The notes beneath the pieces are model-generated. The model was not told the DNA's origin, searched no databases, and saw nothing but the letters and a program-made list of their open reading frames with translations. Both the position numbers and the translations under genes were made by a program. Below, one piece after another: positions 17,387-27,299 of a stretch of 59,662 nucleotides of DNA (position 1 is its first letter; every line of letters starts with the position of its first letter). Source of the stretch: Nostoc favosum CHAB5714 (lineage in GTDB: Bacteria; Cyanobacteriota; Cyanobacteriia; Cyanobacteriales; Nostocaceae); the NCBI RefSeq assembly GCF_020829495.1, contig NZ_JAIVFQ010000042.1, positions 1 through 59,662 of the forward strand. The letters run 5' to 3'.

Positions 17387-18202
17387 ATGGTTGCCCAAAT
17401 CCAAGAACTTGAAGCGCAGCACTGGGTTAAAACTCGTTCTTCCCTCGACCCTAGCGAATCCACTTTCCTGATTTGGAAAGGTAAAATTTACGCTTTTATC
17501 CCCAAAGAGAAAAGACAACTCCTGTTTAAGATGCTGGGATTGAGTGTTAGCAGATGTATTCCCACAGCAGAGGGTAGCTGGGATTTTACTTCCAGGGAAT
17601 TAACTTACTACCTCAACCCACAAACAGATGAGGTTTTGACCAAATGGGAGAATCCTTGGACAGGCGAGACAGTTCCGGTGATTCACGTTGCTAATAATCC
17701 AGTGCAGGGGAAGTTTAAGGGAAATTTCCCGGCACAAGTAAATGGTGACAGCACAACCTTTGTTTTTGATATATTTCCCTATTACCCTAATCCCTTAGCA
17801 GACGATCCCAAATTTGCCGAATATAGCCCAAATCCAATTTATCAGGCAGCAGAATTGTTTAAATTAACTGTGCCAACCGCAGATTTATTCAACACAGCCC
17901 TCTCCTCAGTTTCTCAACTCAAACTAAGCTGGGATCGCATTGGTCAATGGCTTCCCTGGATGAAAATGGGCGATCGCCCCGGTCAACTTATCTACAGTGC
18001 TGTTGGCAGCAAAGTCAATGGTTTAACAGAACTGCCTCCACTGCTGCAAGACGAAATTAATAACCGTATTCCTCTATATAAAAAAGCCCCAAAAGCATTG
18101 ATAGATGGGGAAGATATGACTTCCTGGTTGTACTTTCAAAAGCACTTTCAAGCTTACTTGGCTGGTGAAATTTTCCCGCTTCCCCAAGCAGAAGAATTGT
18201 AA
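17387..18202 (+). CDS. DUF1838 family protein
   Basis: A 271-residue protein resembling the DUF1838 family, of unknown function and common in cyanobacteria and proteobacteria. It is rich in aromatic residues (LTYYLNPQTDEVLTKWENPW, DIFPYYPNPLADD) with a conserved-looking SWDRIGQWLPWMKMGDRPG in the C-terminal half. No signal peptide or membrane helix is seen. It follows the TrpF-like gene by 78 bases filled by heptamer repeats and precedes a GNAT gene by 43 bases, so the three could be co-transcribed. Confidence 0.75.
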   Translation: MVAQIQELEAQHWVKTRSSLDPSESTFLIWKGKIYAFIPKEKRQLLFKMLGLSVSRCIPTAEGSWDFTSRELTYYLNPQTDEVLTKWENPWTGETVPVIHVANNPVQGKFKGNFPAQVNGDSTTFVFDIFPYYPNPLADDPKFAEYSPNPIYQAAELFKLTVPTADLFNTALSSVSQLKLSWDRIGQWLPWMKMGDRPGQLIYSAVGSKVNGLTELPPLLQDEINNRIPLYKKAPKALIDGEDMTSWLYFQKHFQAYLAGEIFPLPQAEEL

Positions 18203-18245
18203 ACTAGCTATAAAGAATTATCAAACTCTTGCCAGGAGATAGCTG

Positions 18246-18767
18246 ATGGTGATCCGAGAAGCAAACTTAGCCGATGCACCCGCGATTGCCAAAGTGCATG
18301 TAGACGCTTGGCGGACAACCTACAGCAACTTAATGCCAGCAAAGTTCCTGGCAGATTTATCTTATGAAGAACGAGAGACAAAATGGGTAAAAATTTTGAG
18401 CAATATAGCTCAAGATAATTTCACATATATTGCTGAGGATGAAATTGGGCAAATAGTTGGTTTTGCCAATGGAGGTCAAGAGAGGACAGGCGATCGCCTT
18501 TACCAAGGTGAGTTGTACGCTATCTATATTCTGAAGAAGTACCAGCGCCAAGGTTTAGGATATCGCCTGATTTCCACCATAGCAACAAGGTTGATCGAGT
18601 CAGGTATTAGTTCAATGTTAGTGTGGGTTTTAGCTGATAATCCCGCCTCCGGGTTCTATCAAAGCCTTGGTGGTCAACAAGTGAACCAAAAGCAAATCGA
18701 GATTGCCACAGTGCAACTGGTTGAGGTTGCATACGGTTGGACGGACACGCGAAGAGGGATAATTTAG
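18246..18767 (+). CDS. GNAT family N-acetyltransferase
   Basis: A 173-residue GNAT protein: N-terminal VIREANLADAPAIAKVHVDA, the acetyl-CoA-binding motif YQRQGLGYRLI (Q/R-x-x-G-x-G/A) at about 98-108, and a C-terminal ADNPASGFYQSLGGQ typical of the family. It transfers an acetyl group from acetyl-CoA to an unknown amine. The ATG has a good AGGAG six to seven bases upstream (18234-18238). Confidence 0.85.
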   Translation: MVIREANLADAPAIAKVHVDAWRTTYSNLMPAKFLADLSYEERETKWVKILSNIAQDNFTYIAEDEIGQIVGFANGGQERTGDRLYQGELYAIYILKKYQRQGLGYRLISTIATRLIESGISSMLVWVLADNPASGFYQSLGGQQVNQKQIEIATVQLVEVAYGWTDTRRGII

Positions 18768-18780
18768 AGTTTTGTGACTA

Positions 18781-18929
18781 TATATAGCAATCCTAAATCA
18801 GATGTGAAAACTTCTCTTTCTTTTCTTGGCGCTCTTGGCGTCTTCTCTGCGAGACGCTGCGCGTTGGCGGAAGCCTCTCGTAGAGATGGCGGTTCGTTAA
18901 TTTTCACAACTCAGATAGGATTGCTATAT
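18781..18929. mobile_element. MITE family 5 (TATAGCAATCCTA ends)
   Basis: 149 bp with inverted ends TATATAGCAATCCTAAATCA and TCAGATAGGATTGCTATAT, extending inward through GTGAAAA/TTTTCAC. The interior includes the GCGTCTTCTCTGCGAGACGC-type repeat. No coding potential. Confidence 0.82.
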
Positions 18930-19020
18930 CTATATATAGTGTTATTTTGCGATCGCTAATAAATTTTAAATTGTTCAATCCAAAATCCAAAATCGAAAAT
19001 CTAAAATTCTTCTACCTCCT

Positions 19021-20013
19021 TCAATCAAATTTCGCCTCTTGACCTGAACAATCAAATAAATGTAAACCTAACCGTTGGGAAAGTTCTTCACACACCTTCA
19101 CCCCCCGCACACTATTACCACGCACATCTAGCAGAGGCGAAAAAACTCCAATGCCCATCTTATTGGGTACAACGGCGATAATCCCACCACAAATTCCGCT
19201 TTTCGCCGGAATCCCAATTTTATAAGCCCACTCACCTGCAAAGTTGTACATTCCGCAGGTATACATCACACTCAAAATATCTTTGATGTAACGCTTATCT
19301 ACCGCCTGTTCTTTGGTAATCGGGTTTATACCTCTGTTAGCAAGGGTAGCCGCCATCACCGCTAAGTCTTGGCAATTCACCATCACAGCACACTGTTGGA
19401 AATAAAGATCCAACGACTCTTCAATATTCCGGTCAATCATGCCAAAGTTGAGCATCAGATGCGCCATTGCGCGGTTACGATGCCCTGTACTGCGTTCTGA
19501 GGTAAAAACTGAAATGTCAACGAACACGTCGCGCCCAATATATCGCCGGAACATATCAAGCATTCGGTTGAGGCGTTCGGTTGGGCCGGAACCTTTAATT
19601 AAGCTGGTGGTTGCGATCGCTCCAGCGTTTACCATTGGGTTATAAGGCCGCTTCGATTGCTCATCCAAAACAATCGCGTTAAATGCATCCCCCGTCGGTT
19701 CCACGCCAACTCTAGTCAAAACGTAATCCAGTCCATGATCTTCTAAGGCAAGTCCATAAGCAAACACCTTGGAGATTGACTGAATGGTAAAGAATTGCTC
19801 GTAGTCCCCTACTTTGTAAACCTGACCATCTACTGTCACAATGCAAATACTGAACAAATCCGGGTTTACCTTTGCCAGTTCTGGAATGTATTTCGCTACT
19901 GCACCCTCCCCCAGTAACTTGTACTGGGAATGCAACTCCTTAAGAAAAGCTTTTAATGGCGATGGATCTATTGGATCTATTTCTAAATCTCCTTGATGTG
20001 CTTGGTTTGTCAT
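19021..20013 (-). CDS. glsA: Glutaminase
   Basis: Glutaminase A of the serine-dependent beta-lactamase-like fold, hydrolysing glutamine to glutamate and ammonia. The catalytic Ser-x-x-Lys is present in IQSISKVF (Ser79, Lys82 counting from the chosen start), with the conserved RPYNPMVNAGAIA, SERSTGHRNRAM and PAKSGICGGI. The frame extends to a GTG at 20043, but the ATG at 20013 (MTNQAHQGDLEID) gives the usual length of about 330 residues. It stands alone; short unit-like repeats flank its 3' side. Confidence 0.93.
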   Translation of the reverse strand: MTNQAHQGDLEIDPIDPSPLKAFLKELHSQYKLLGEGAVAKYIPELAKVNPDLFSICIVTVDGQVYKVGDYEQFFTIQSISKVFAYGLALEDHGLDYVLTRVGVEPTGDAFNAIVLDEQSKRPYNPMVNAGAIATTSLIKGSGPTERLNRMLDMFRRYIGRDVFVDISVFTSERSTGHRNRAMAHLMLNFGMIDRNIEESLDLYFQQCAVMVNCQDLAVMAATLANRGINPITKEQAVDKRYIKDILSVMYTCGMYNFAGEWAYKIGIPAKSGICGGIIAVVPNKMGIGVFSPLLDVRGNSVRGVKVCEELSQRLGLHLFDCSGQEAKFD

Positions 20014-20043
20014 CACGCTAATAGGATTCCCCAAAATACTCAC

Positions 20044-20912
20044 TATATATAGTAGGGGTGCAGCTGCACATCCCTACAGTTACAAAGATTTCTGAAAAAA
20101 TAGCTTGCTCTAAAAAATCATATTTGAGCAACTACTTAGGGCAAAAAATAGCCACTGTCAGTTTTGATACCAATAAAACTTTTTCTACAAGCGATCGCAA
20201 AGATTTCTTAATTTTTTTATCATTCATCCTGAAAAACATTAAGTTGAGTATCTTCCTTTTTTTTATACCCAGTATTACTGTAGTGCCAAGTTACATATAT
20301 CACCATTTTCAGCCTAGTCATGGAAAATAAAAGTCATGATTAATCTAAGTGGAAAAAACTTTGAAAAAAGATATTAAACCCAAATTAATTTACATAATTA
20401 TTTAAGATGTAACTCGTATCATGACTTATTCATAGAGAAATCTAAATATTTTATAAAATAAGTTATTTTGAGTATTTATGCCGATGCCATTCAATTAAAG
20501 TTATATTATCTTTTAGTTGGAAATAGCCCAAATAGATGTAAGATAAAATACACGGGTAGCGACGAGCCTTTAGAACCGATGTGAATAGGGTATCGTCGCT
20601 TTAGCGTGCAATAAGCGTAAAGTTTTTTTAATAATTTTTGGACTTGCCAAAAAAAGCGTTACATAGCCAAAGTCCCCAATTGAGAAAGGTTTCACCCTGA
20701 AAATTGGAATTGGAATCTGAGAAAGCTGCCAAGAATTACGCTAAAACCCTGATCCCCAAGCCAAAAGGTTCGTGCTAGTCTGTTGCAGTTATAAACAACA
20801 AAGTGAAAACGGAACGAATTCGAGTTTTTCAGGAGGGAAGTCACTTTCACAAAGTGAAGAATCCCGCGAATCATAAAACTTAAATTCTATAGTCGCTTTA
20901 AAAAACGGACGC
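20044..20912. other. Long AT-rich intergenic region
   Basis: About 870 bases between the divergent glutaminase and RlpA genes. A 90-codon frame at 20058-20330 has the look of random AT-rich DNA with a hydrophobic end and no recognised homology, so it is not called. Near 20558-20605 a hairpin pairs TAGCGACGA with TCGTCGCTT. Nothing else is recognised; promoters of both genes should lie here. Confidence 0.5.
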
Positions 20913-22019
20913 ATGAATCAAAGACATTTGTGGATTATTGTTGCCCTGTCTATGGCTGCTTTGGGCATACCCTCAGTTGGTTGCACTCAAACCACCAAGG
21001 GAAATGCGCTAGCTTCCCAGAAATCACCCGCCCCTGATGTGGTGAAGGTGGGAGAGTACCAATCCAGAGCAGGGAAACAAACCTTGGATGCTGTGATTAC
21101 AGAAATTCATCCTCACAACATTAGAGGACGTAAGGCGGCAACCCTTTTTATCCGAAATATACCTGTTCTCACCTTTTTGAGTTCTGTATCAAATACGAAT
21201 CTTGAAAGTAAAAAAGTTGGTGCAATTGCAGATACTAGGGGCGTACAACAGTACGCCCTTATTGCTAGCAATTCATCAAATGCACTGAATACTTCCTATG
21301 GGAACGTAACAGATGTGAGTAACCAGATTAGCTCCGCCGACAATGACCCGGTTCAGATAGCTGGTGTAATAGCAGCTAAGATCAACCAGTTGAATCGGGA
21401 AAATGTGGACGGGAGTAAGATTACTGTAAGTTGGAAAGCAGGGGAAAAATCGACTGCCAATCAAGCGCAAAATAAAAGCGCCCCCCTCCAACAAAATGGC
21501 GATCGCTATGTAATCAAAATTAATGGCGAAGAACTAGTCGAAATCAACGAAGGTACGCGACTAGCAGATAGCACCAACAATCTGGCGCAAGATGCATTGC
21601 AGGCAACCAATCGCCTGCGGAGGCTACTAGGCAATGCATCTCCCTTAAAAGAAATTGCTAATTTACCAGTGCGTCTGCCATTATCAATACCAAAGCTACC
21701 TCAACAGGCCCTTGGAGTAGTGCGAGCCACCTTGAGAGGTGTAGCTTCTTATTATGGCTATGACTTTTCTGGTAATCGTACTGCTAGCGGCCAGAGATTC
21801 AACCCAGAAGGCATGACTGCCGCTCATCGCAGCTTACCTTTTGGTACAAAAGTCCGTGTAACCAACACCCGCAACGGTCGTTCTGTAGTGCTGCGAATTA
21901 ATGACCGAGGCCCATTCATTCGGGGTCGAGTCATTGATGTATCTGCTGGTGCAGCTCGAATTTTGGGAATGATGGGCAGTGGTGTGGCACCAGTACATAT
22001 TGAAGTCTTAGGGAAATAA
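20913..22019 (+). CDS. RlpA-like septal ring lytic transglycosylase family protein
   Basis: A 368-residue secreted protein. The N-terminus is a signal peptide (IIVALSMAALGIPSVG) with a lipobox-like SVGC, so a lipoprotein is possible. The last 90 residues are an RlpA-type double-psi beta-barrel: GVASYYGYDFSGNRTASGQR, TAAHRSLPFGT and INDRGPF with the conserved His and Asp. RlpA proteins cleave naked glycan strands of peptidoglycan at septa. The middle (about 60-270) is low-complexity and not recognised. No SPOR domain is present. A HIP1 octamer lies in the gene. Confidence 0.87.
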   Translation: MNQRHLWIIVALSMAALGIPSVGCTQTTKGNALASQKSPAPDVVKVGEYQSRAGKQTLDAVITEIHPHNIRGRKAATLFIRNIPVLTFLSSVSNTNLESKKVGAIADTRGVQQYALIASNSSNALNTSYGNVTDVSNQISSADNDPVQIAGVIAAKINQLNRENVDGSKITVSWKAGEKSTANQAQNKSAPLQQNGDRYVIKINGEELVEINEGTRLADSTNNLAQDALQATNRLRRLLGNASPLKEIANLPVRLPLSIPKLPQQALGVVRATLRGVASYYGYDFSGNRTASGQRFNPEGMTAAHRSLPFGTKVRVTNTRNGRSVVLRINDRGPFIRGRVIDVSAGAARILGMMGSGVAPVHIEVLGK

Positions 22020-22353
22020 TCGAGTAGGGAGTAGGGAGTAGGGAATACGGAAGAAAGTTAATTACTTACTCTCCACTCCCCAATACCTTTCGGTTAAGGA
22101 ATTTCTTGGTTGAGGCAGGCTGTTATTGAGCAATTTGGCAAGAGAAGCTGTTCTTGAGAGAAGAATTACTGAACAATAACTCTCTTCCCTTAAGATCCTC
22201 CCCTGCCTCCTCTGCTTATCCGAACCGTATTACCCCACTCCCCACTCCCCACTCCCCACTCTCCATAACAATTCCCCTAGTTCAATCATCTCTTCCCTCT
22301 CTTTCAGATATAAACTAACGGGGGAGGGATCGATAAGAACTAGGGGTATTTTT

Positions 22354-23955
22354 GTGCGCCTGCTGACAACAGTCGCAGCTTTACGCTGCTATTTAACTAA
22401 ACGCTGCTCAGAAAACAAGCTAATTGCGGTTACTGAGGATCTAAGACTAGATGAGATGGCTGGCTGGTATCAGACGGCAGTCGGTCTGGTGCCAACGATG
22501 GGAAATTTGCATCAAGGTCATTTAAGCTTGATTCAACGGGCGCGGCAAGAAAATTCTACGGTGATTGTGAGTATTTTTGTCAATCCCCTGCAATTTGCTC
22601 CCAATGAGGATTATCAACGCTACCCTCGCACTTTAGAGCAAGACCAACAATTTTGCGAACAAGCTGGGGTAGATGCAATTTTTGCGCCAACTCCGGAAGA
22701 GATGGCAGTTCCTCAGAAGAGTATACAAGAATCAAAGGTTACACAAGTTATCCCCCCATCTGCTATGATAACAGGCTTGTGTGGTCGTTCTCGGCAAGGT
22801 CACTTTCAGGGTGTCGCTACGATTGTGACCAAACTTTTCAACTTGGTACAGCCTGACCGTGCCTACTTTGGCCAAAAGGATGGTCAGCAACTGGCAATTA
22901 TTAAACGCTTAGTAGCTGACTTAAATTTGCCAGTAGAAATTGTTGGTTGTCCAATAGTGCGGGAAGCTTCGGGTCTTGCGTTCAGTTCTCGTAATCAATA
23001 TTTGACTGCAACGGCAAAAGAGCAAGCAGCAGCATTATATCGCGGCTTGCGACGAGCTGAAGCTGCTTTCATGGCAGGCGATCGCAATAGTAACAAGTTG
23101 ATAGCACTAGTACAGCAAGAAGTGGCTATAGTCAGCACGATTTTAGTGGAATATATTGAATTGGTTGAACCGACTACGTTAATGTCTTTAGAAAAAGTTC
23201 AGGAGGAAGGAATGTTGGCGATCGCAGCTCGTCTTGGGTCTACACGTTTGATTGACAATATCATATTGCGCGATCGTCAACCCATCATCGCCATTGATGG
23301 CCCAGCCGGGGCTGGAAAATCCACAGTGGCGCGTCAAGTGGCAGCAAATCTAAATCTCGTGTATTTAGATACAGGAGCAATGTACCGTGCTGTAACTTGG
23401 TTAGTTCTGCAAAAGGGGATTGCTATTGATGATGAATGTGCGATCGCCCAATTAACTAGCCAGTGTAAAATTGAACTTACCCCTACCCAGGATTTACAAT
23501 CATCGGTGCGGGTTTGGATTGACGGTATCGATGTTACCCAGGCAATTCGCACGATTGAGGTAACATCTCAAGTATCTGCGATCGCTGCACAAAGCGCTGT
23601 CCGTCAAGCACTGGTTAAACAACAGCAAAACTGGGGAAAGAAAGGCGGTTTAGTGGCTGAAGGTCGAGACATCGGTACTCACGTATTCCCCGATGCCGAA
23701 GTGAAAATCTTCTTAACCGCTTCTGTGAGTGAACGCGCCCGTCGCCGCCAGGAAGACTTTAACAAACAAGGTCAACCCGAAATGAGTTTAGAGCAGCTGG
23801 AACGGGATATTGCTGAACGTGACTGGAAAGATAGTACACGCAAAGTTTCCCCTTTGCAAAAAGCAGCCGATGCGGTTGAAGTTCAAACCGATGGACTGAA
23901 TATTTCTGAAGTCACAGCACAAATTGTGAACTACTACCAGCAGCGTTTATCTTAG
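22354..23955 (+). CDS. panC/cmk: Bifunctional pantothenate synthetase / cytidylate kinase
   Basis: A cyanobacterial two-enzyme fusion of 533 residues. The N-terminal pantothenate synthetase joins pantoate and beta-alanine (VPTMGNLHQGH with His53 and His56; QDGQQ-like KDGQQLAIIKRL; SSRNQYLT). From about residue 308 a cytidylate kinase follows, phosphorylating CMP/dCMP, with P-loop GPAGAGKST at 316-324, LDTGAMYRAVT and EGRDIGTHVFP. The start is GTG at 22354; no upstream ATG is in frame. The gene is intact and single. Confidence 0.96.
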   Translation: MRLLTTVAALRCYLTKRCSENKLIAVTEDLRLDEMAGWYQTAVGLVPTMGNLHQGHLSLIQRARQENSTVIVSIFVNPLQFAPNEDYQRYPRTLEQDQQFCEQAGVDAIFAPTPEEMAVPQKSIQESKVTQVIPPSAMITGLCGRSRQGHFQGVATIVTKLFNLVQPDRAYFGQKDGQQLAIIKRLVADLNLPVEIVGCPIVREASGLAFSSRNQYLTATAKEQAAALYRGLRRAEAAFMAGDRNSNKLIALVQQEVAIVSTILVEYIELVEPTTLMSLEKVQEEGMLAIAARLGSTRLIDNIILRDRQPIIAIDGPAGAGKSTVARQVAANLNLVYLDTGAMYRAVTWLVLQKGIAIDDECAIAQLTSQCKIELTPTQDLQSSVRVWIDGIDVTQAIRTIEVTSQVSAIAAQSAVRQALVKQQQNWGKKGGLVAEGRDIGTHVFPDAEVKIFLTASVSERARRRQEDFNKQGQPEMSLEQLERDIAERDWKDSTRKVSPLQKAADAVEVQTDGLNISEVTAQIVNYYQQRLS

Positions 23956-24631
23956 TAGTAATCATCACTATTTGCTGTTAGTTTTTCAGTTCAAAAGGGT
24001 GGTGGGTGAGTGATTATCCACTTACCACCCTCAAAACTGTACCTACCAGAAACAGCCCAGATGCAAAATAAATAATTTTAAAATTTTAGTCTTGTATTCT
24101 ACATTTTAGCTTTTTTTAAGTGCTAAATCATCACGCTTTCGACTGATTCTTCACATCACAATTAATCACGCCACAGATAGAAGCCTGAAAGCTTTAATTG
24201 CTAAATGCTAAGTAAAAGGCAGTTTATGCTGAAGGCAGAAGGACGGCACTTGATTCCACTTGGGGAAACCCCTTCGGGTAGCGTCTCGTAGAGAAGACCG
24301 CACCGCCTCTAGAAGGAAAAACCTGCTCAGTAAGCTGATTTTACTGGTTGGTATTTTACGTTTAATTATGCCTATCTACTTAATTACTTATTAGTTTTTA
24401 ACTAGGAAATATTAGCCATTTTTATTTATAGTCATTATTTCCTAGTGATTTGACTTATTTTACTTATTAGACGAGTACTTTGTTTTTATCTTCACTTTGG
24501 TAGTAAAATGACGATGTTAAGTTTTATGTTTCATCATTAAAGACATAAAACCTTAAAAATAAAAGCTGTTAATTTCCTAAGCTTCTGTAATAGCTTAAAA
24601 CTGGAAACCGGTAAAGAGAGGATTTGACACG
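23956..24631. other. Intergenic region with hairpin and repeat fragment
   Basis: A hairpin pairing GGGTGGT with ACCACCC at about 23997-24030 lies 42 bases after panC/cmk and may end its transcript, although no T-run follows. A fragment of the GTAGCGTCTCGTAGAGAAG repeat lies near 24278. From 24340 the DNA is AT-rich and should hold the sodB promoter; no clear box is assigned. Confidence 0.45.
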
Positions 24632-25234
24632 ATGGCATTTGTACAAGACCCACTACCCTTCGATATTAATGCTTTAGAGCCTTATGGCATGAAAGCTGAA
24701 ACTTTCGAGTATCACTATGGCAAGCATCACAAAGCTTATGTAGACAACCTCAACAAGCTCACTGAAGGTACAGAACTTGCTAATAAGTCTCTCGAAGAGG
24801 TGATCAAAACTTCCTTCAACGACTCCTCTAAAGCGGGAATCTTCAACAACGCTGCCCAAGTTTGGAACCACACCTTCTTTTGGAATTCCTTGAAACCAGC
24901 AGGTGGCGGCGCACCCAGTGGTGACCTCGCAGCCAAAATTGATAAAGATTTTGGTAGCTTCGACAAATTTAAGGAAGAGTTCTCAAACGCAGCCGCAACT
25001 CAATTCGGCAGTGGCTGGTCTTGGCTTATTGATGATGGTGGTACGCTGAAGGTGATAAAAACACCAAATGCAGAAAACCCTCTAGCTCATGGTAAGAAAG
25101 CACTCCTAACCTTGGATGTTTGGGAACACGCCTACTACATTGACTATAGAAACGCCCGTCCGGCGTTCATCAAGAATTTCCTAGATAACTTGGTTAACTG
25201 GGACTTTGCTGCTGAAAACTTGGCCAAAGCTTAA
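24632..25234 (+). CDS. sodB: Iron superoxide dismutase
   Basis: A 200-residue Fe-type superoxide dismutase, converting superoxide to peroxide and oxygen in the cytoplasm. Metal ligands are His28 (FEYHYGKHH), His80 (VWNHTFFW), Asp162 and His166 (LDVWEHAYY). AATQFGSGWSWL with the outer-sphere Gln is of the Fe type. GAGAGGA lies about ten bases before the ATG. A clear intrinsic terminator follows at 25267. Confidence 0.96.
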   Translation: MAFVQDPLPFDINALEPYGMKAETFEYHYGKHHKAYVDNLNKLTEGTELANKSLEEVIKTSFNDSSKAGIFNNAAQVWNHTFFWNSLKPAGGGAPSGDLAAKIDKDFGSFDKFKEEFSNAAATQFGSGWSWLIDDGGTLKVIKTPNAENPLAHGKKALLTLDVWEHAYYIDYRNARPAFIKNFLDNLVNWDFAAENLAKA

Positions 25235-25266
25235 TTAACTGTCAGTTTTGAACTGGCTCCACCAAG

Positions 25267-25300
25267 AAAAGGGAGAAATTAAAAAGAATTTCTCCCTTTT
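25267..25300 (+). terminator. Rho-independent terminator after sodB
   Basis: AAAAGGGAGAAATT pairs perfectly with AATTTCTCCCTTTT around a six-base loop and ends in TTTT, 32 bases after the sodB stop. Being symmetric, it could also work for minus-strand transcripts. Confidence 0.88.
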
Positions 25301-25372
25301 CTGTTATTAAGTGGCGGGACGGGCAGTAGCTTGAATAAAAGTAGTGGCATGAAAATTAAAATATAAAACATT

Positions 25373-25579
25373 ATGGATAGCAAAGAACTAGCACAATACA
25401 TAGAAGCAACTAATAGCATTACTAAACCTTGGCTATTGGTACAACTGCGCCTTAAAAAATTGCAAGAGCGTCGAGCCACCCTTACAGATGATGTTTACAA
25501 CAAAGAATTAAAGGACATTCACCAAGACATGATGAATTTGGGGGAATGGTGGCGTGGTATTGAAGATAAGGTATTTTAA
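25373..25579 (+). CDS. Small hypothetical protein
   Basis: A 68-residue, charged, probably all-helical protein (IEATNSITKPWLLVQLRLKK, then a HQDMMNLGEWWRGIEDKVF end). I do not recognise a family. Normal codon use, a complete frame and a sensible N-terminus suggest a real gene, possibly a conserved cyanobacterial orphan. It lies alone between the sodB terminator and the PurM-like gene. Confidence 0.6.
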   Translation: MDSKELAQYIEATNSITKPWLLVQLRLKKLQERRATLTDDVYNKELKDIHQDMMNLGEWWRGIEDKVF

Positions 25580-25672
25580 AGTTAGAAGTTAGGAGTAATG
25601 AGTTTTCCTAACTTTTAACTCCTGCACAGACGGGATTAATCGCGTCTCTACTCTAAATTAAAACGCAACCTG

Positions 25673-26809
25673 ATGGCTCAAGCTCTCGATCAAGTCGATT
25701 ACGATACTCTCGATGCCGCAAAACGACGCTTCATCGATGCCGCAAAACGCACCCTTGGCTTTGCAAGCGCCTATGGCATCGTGCCCGCATCGGGTCTTGG
25801 AGCAAGTGCTAACGCTTTCAGCTTCAATCTCGCTCCGTTTCTAGAGGCGGGGGCTAGAGAACTTTCTATGACACTTGTCCCGGAAGGACTGGGTACAGCA
25901 GACGATACTCGACCTGACGACCTTTCCGAAGAAGAACTTCGACAATTTTGGTGGAATATCGGTATCAAGATCATCTCGTGTCTTACGAACGATGCCGCAA
26001 CATCAGGTATGCAGACTATACTTCTGGGTTTATATCTGCCGTCGAGTACTCCTGAAACGATCTTCACCCCGGCGTTCCTTGATGGGTTTCTGGATGGAGT
26101 GGTTGAAGGGTGCAAACGAGTGGGGTGTGTCTATCTCTCAGGCGAAACTCCTCAACTAAAAACGAAGATGATTCCAGGTCGGCTTGACATCGCAGGCTCG
26201 GTTTTTGGGGTTATGCCGGCTGGTGTCGCTCCCATTGATAGCTCGCGTCTGGATGCCGGAAATACCATTGTTCTGGTCGAGAGTTCGGGGCCCCATGAGA
26301 ACGGCTTTACCCCACTGCGAAAGCTTGCCCAGTCCCTCCCTGATGGCTACAGAACAAAACTTCCAAGTGGGCAGGAGTTCTGGGAAGCGATGAATGCTGC
26401 TTCGTATCTTTACACGCCGCTTGTGCAGGCGGTGCTTGGGGAGGGGATTCATCCCACCGCGATGGAGAACATCACTGGACATGGATGGCAAAAGCTGATG
26501 CGGTCGGTGAAGCCGCTCCGGTATGTCATCGAAACGATGCTCCCAGTGCCGGAGATATTTACCTTTGTTGAGGGTCATCTTGAAGGCGGGGCAGCGACGA
26601 TGCTTTCTGTGTTCAATTACGGTGCAGGATTTGCATTCTATACAGAGTCGGAGCAGGATGCAGAGAGGATCGTTATCCTTGCAAGAGAACATAAGCTTAC
26701 GGCTGTGATTGCCGGGAGGGTTGAAGCGTCCCTTAGCCGCGAGGTGGTAATAGAACCGCTTGGAGTCACCTTAAAGGGAGATTCTTTTGGGATTGCGCGA
26801 GGAGTATAG
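25673..26809 (+). CDS. AIR synthase (PurM)-related protein
   Basis: A 378-residue protein with the two-domain layout of the PurM/SelD/ThiL ATP-binding superfamily: NDAATSGMQTILLGLYL, LSGETPQLKTKMIP, VFGVMPAG, VLVESSGPHENGFTPLRKLA and ENITGHGWQKLMR resemble, respectively, the metal-binding, ETA(E) and GHG motifs of AIR synthase, which closes the imidazole ring in purine synthesis. It is not the standard PurM length or sequence, so the substrate is uncertain. The gene is visibly richer in G+C (about half) than its neighbours, uses GC-ending codons and lacks HIP1 octamers, suggesting transfer. A HIP1 site reappears ten bases after its stop. Confidence 0.75.
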   Translation: MAQALDQVDYDTLDAAKRRFIDAAKRTLGFASAYGIVPASGLGASANAFSFNLAPFLEAGARELSMTLVPEGLGTADDTRPDDLSEEELRQFWWNIGIKIISCLTNDAATSGMQTILLGLYLPSSTPETIFTPAFLDGFLDGVVEGCKRVGCVYLSGETPQLKTKMIPGRLDIAGSVFGVMPAGVAPIDSSRLDAGNTIVLVESSGPHENGFTPLRKLAQSLPDGYRTKLPSGQEFWEAMNAASYLYTPLVQAVLGEGIHPTAMENITGHGWQKLMRSVKPLRYVIETMLPVPEIFTFVEGHLEGGAATMLSVFNYGAGFAFYTESEQDAERIVILAREHKLTAVIAGRVEASLSREVVIEPLGVTLKGDSFGIARGV

Positions 26810-27299
26810 TGATTCAGGAGCGATCGCTAGTTTTCTTGAAGCTATTGTAGATAATTATCCCTTTTCAATCAAAGAATTTTCTTACTTTGGCGATGCCTGC
26901 GGCGGGCTAGGCCTACGCTGAAGTCTTTACTAGTTAGTTCAAAGCGATAATTACTGAGATTAATGACGATTTTTACACCTAAAGTAGAGTTGCTTTTCAG
27001 GCTTAGTAGAGCAATTATCTCTAATAAGCCTTTACTATCTCAGTCATTTCCCAGAGATCCGATAAGCCTATTGATGAAATTATGGATGCAATATTTATTA
27101 CTACTTAATTTTCAAGTAGTCCAAAACACCCATGACTACTGAGGTTAAGATTTGCTAACGTAGTCTTAACATATTGAAAAATTTGCTGAGAAAGCTGAGA
27201 AAGTAGCAACCGACACTAATTCTTATTGTTGGGTCTTTCTCATCTGTAGATGTACCGTTTTAGTGTGTTAAAAAGATATATTTTTGTTCAGAGGGGGTT
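26810..27299. other. Intergenic region with a GCGATGCCTGCGGCGGGC repeat
   Basis: At about 26890-26920 lies GCGATGCCTGCGGCGGGCTA, a short repeat seen also inside the pstS-like pseudogene (34620) and upstream of the FAD-domain gene (41500). The rest is AT-rich and holds nothing I recognise other than the probable promoter of the PHP gene. Confidence 0.5.

Noticed and set aside
20058..20330. 90-codon plus-strand frame upstream of rlpA
   Set aside because: AT-rich, biased to chance residues, no recognisable homology or ribosome site.
26156..26692. 178-residue minus-strand frame inside the PurM-like gene
   Set aside because: Shadow of a GC-rich coding frame; no homology and fully antisense to a good gene.
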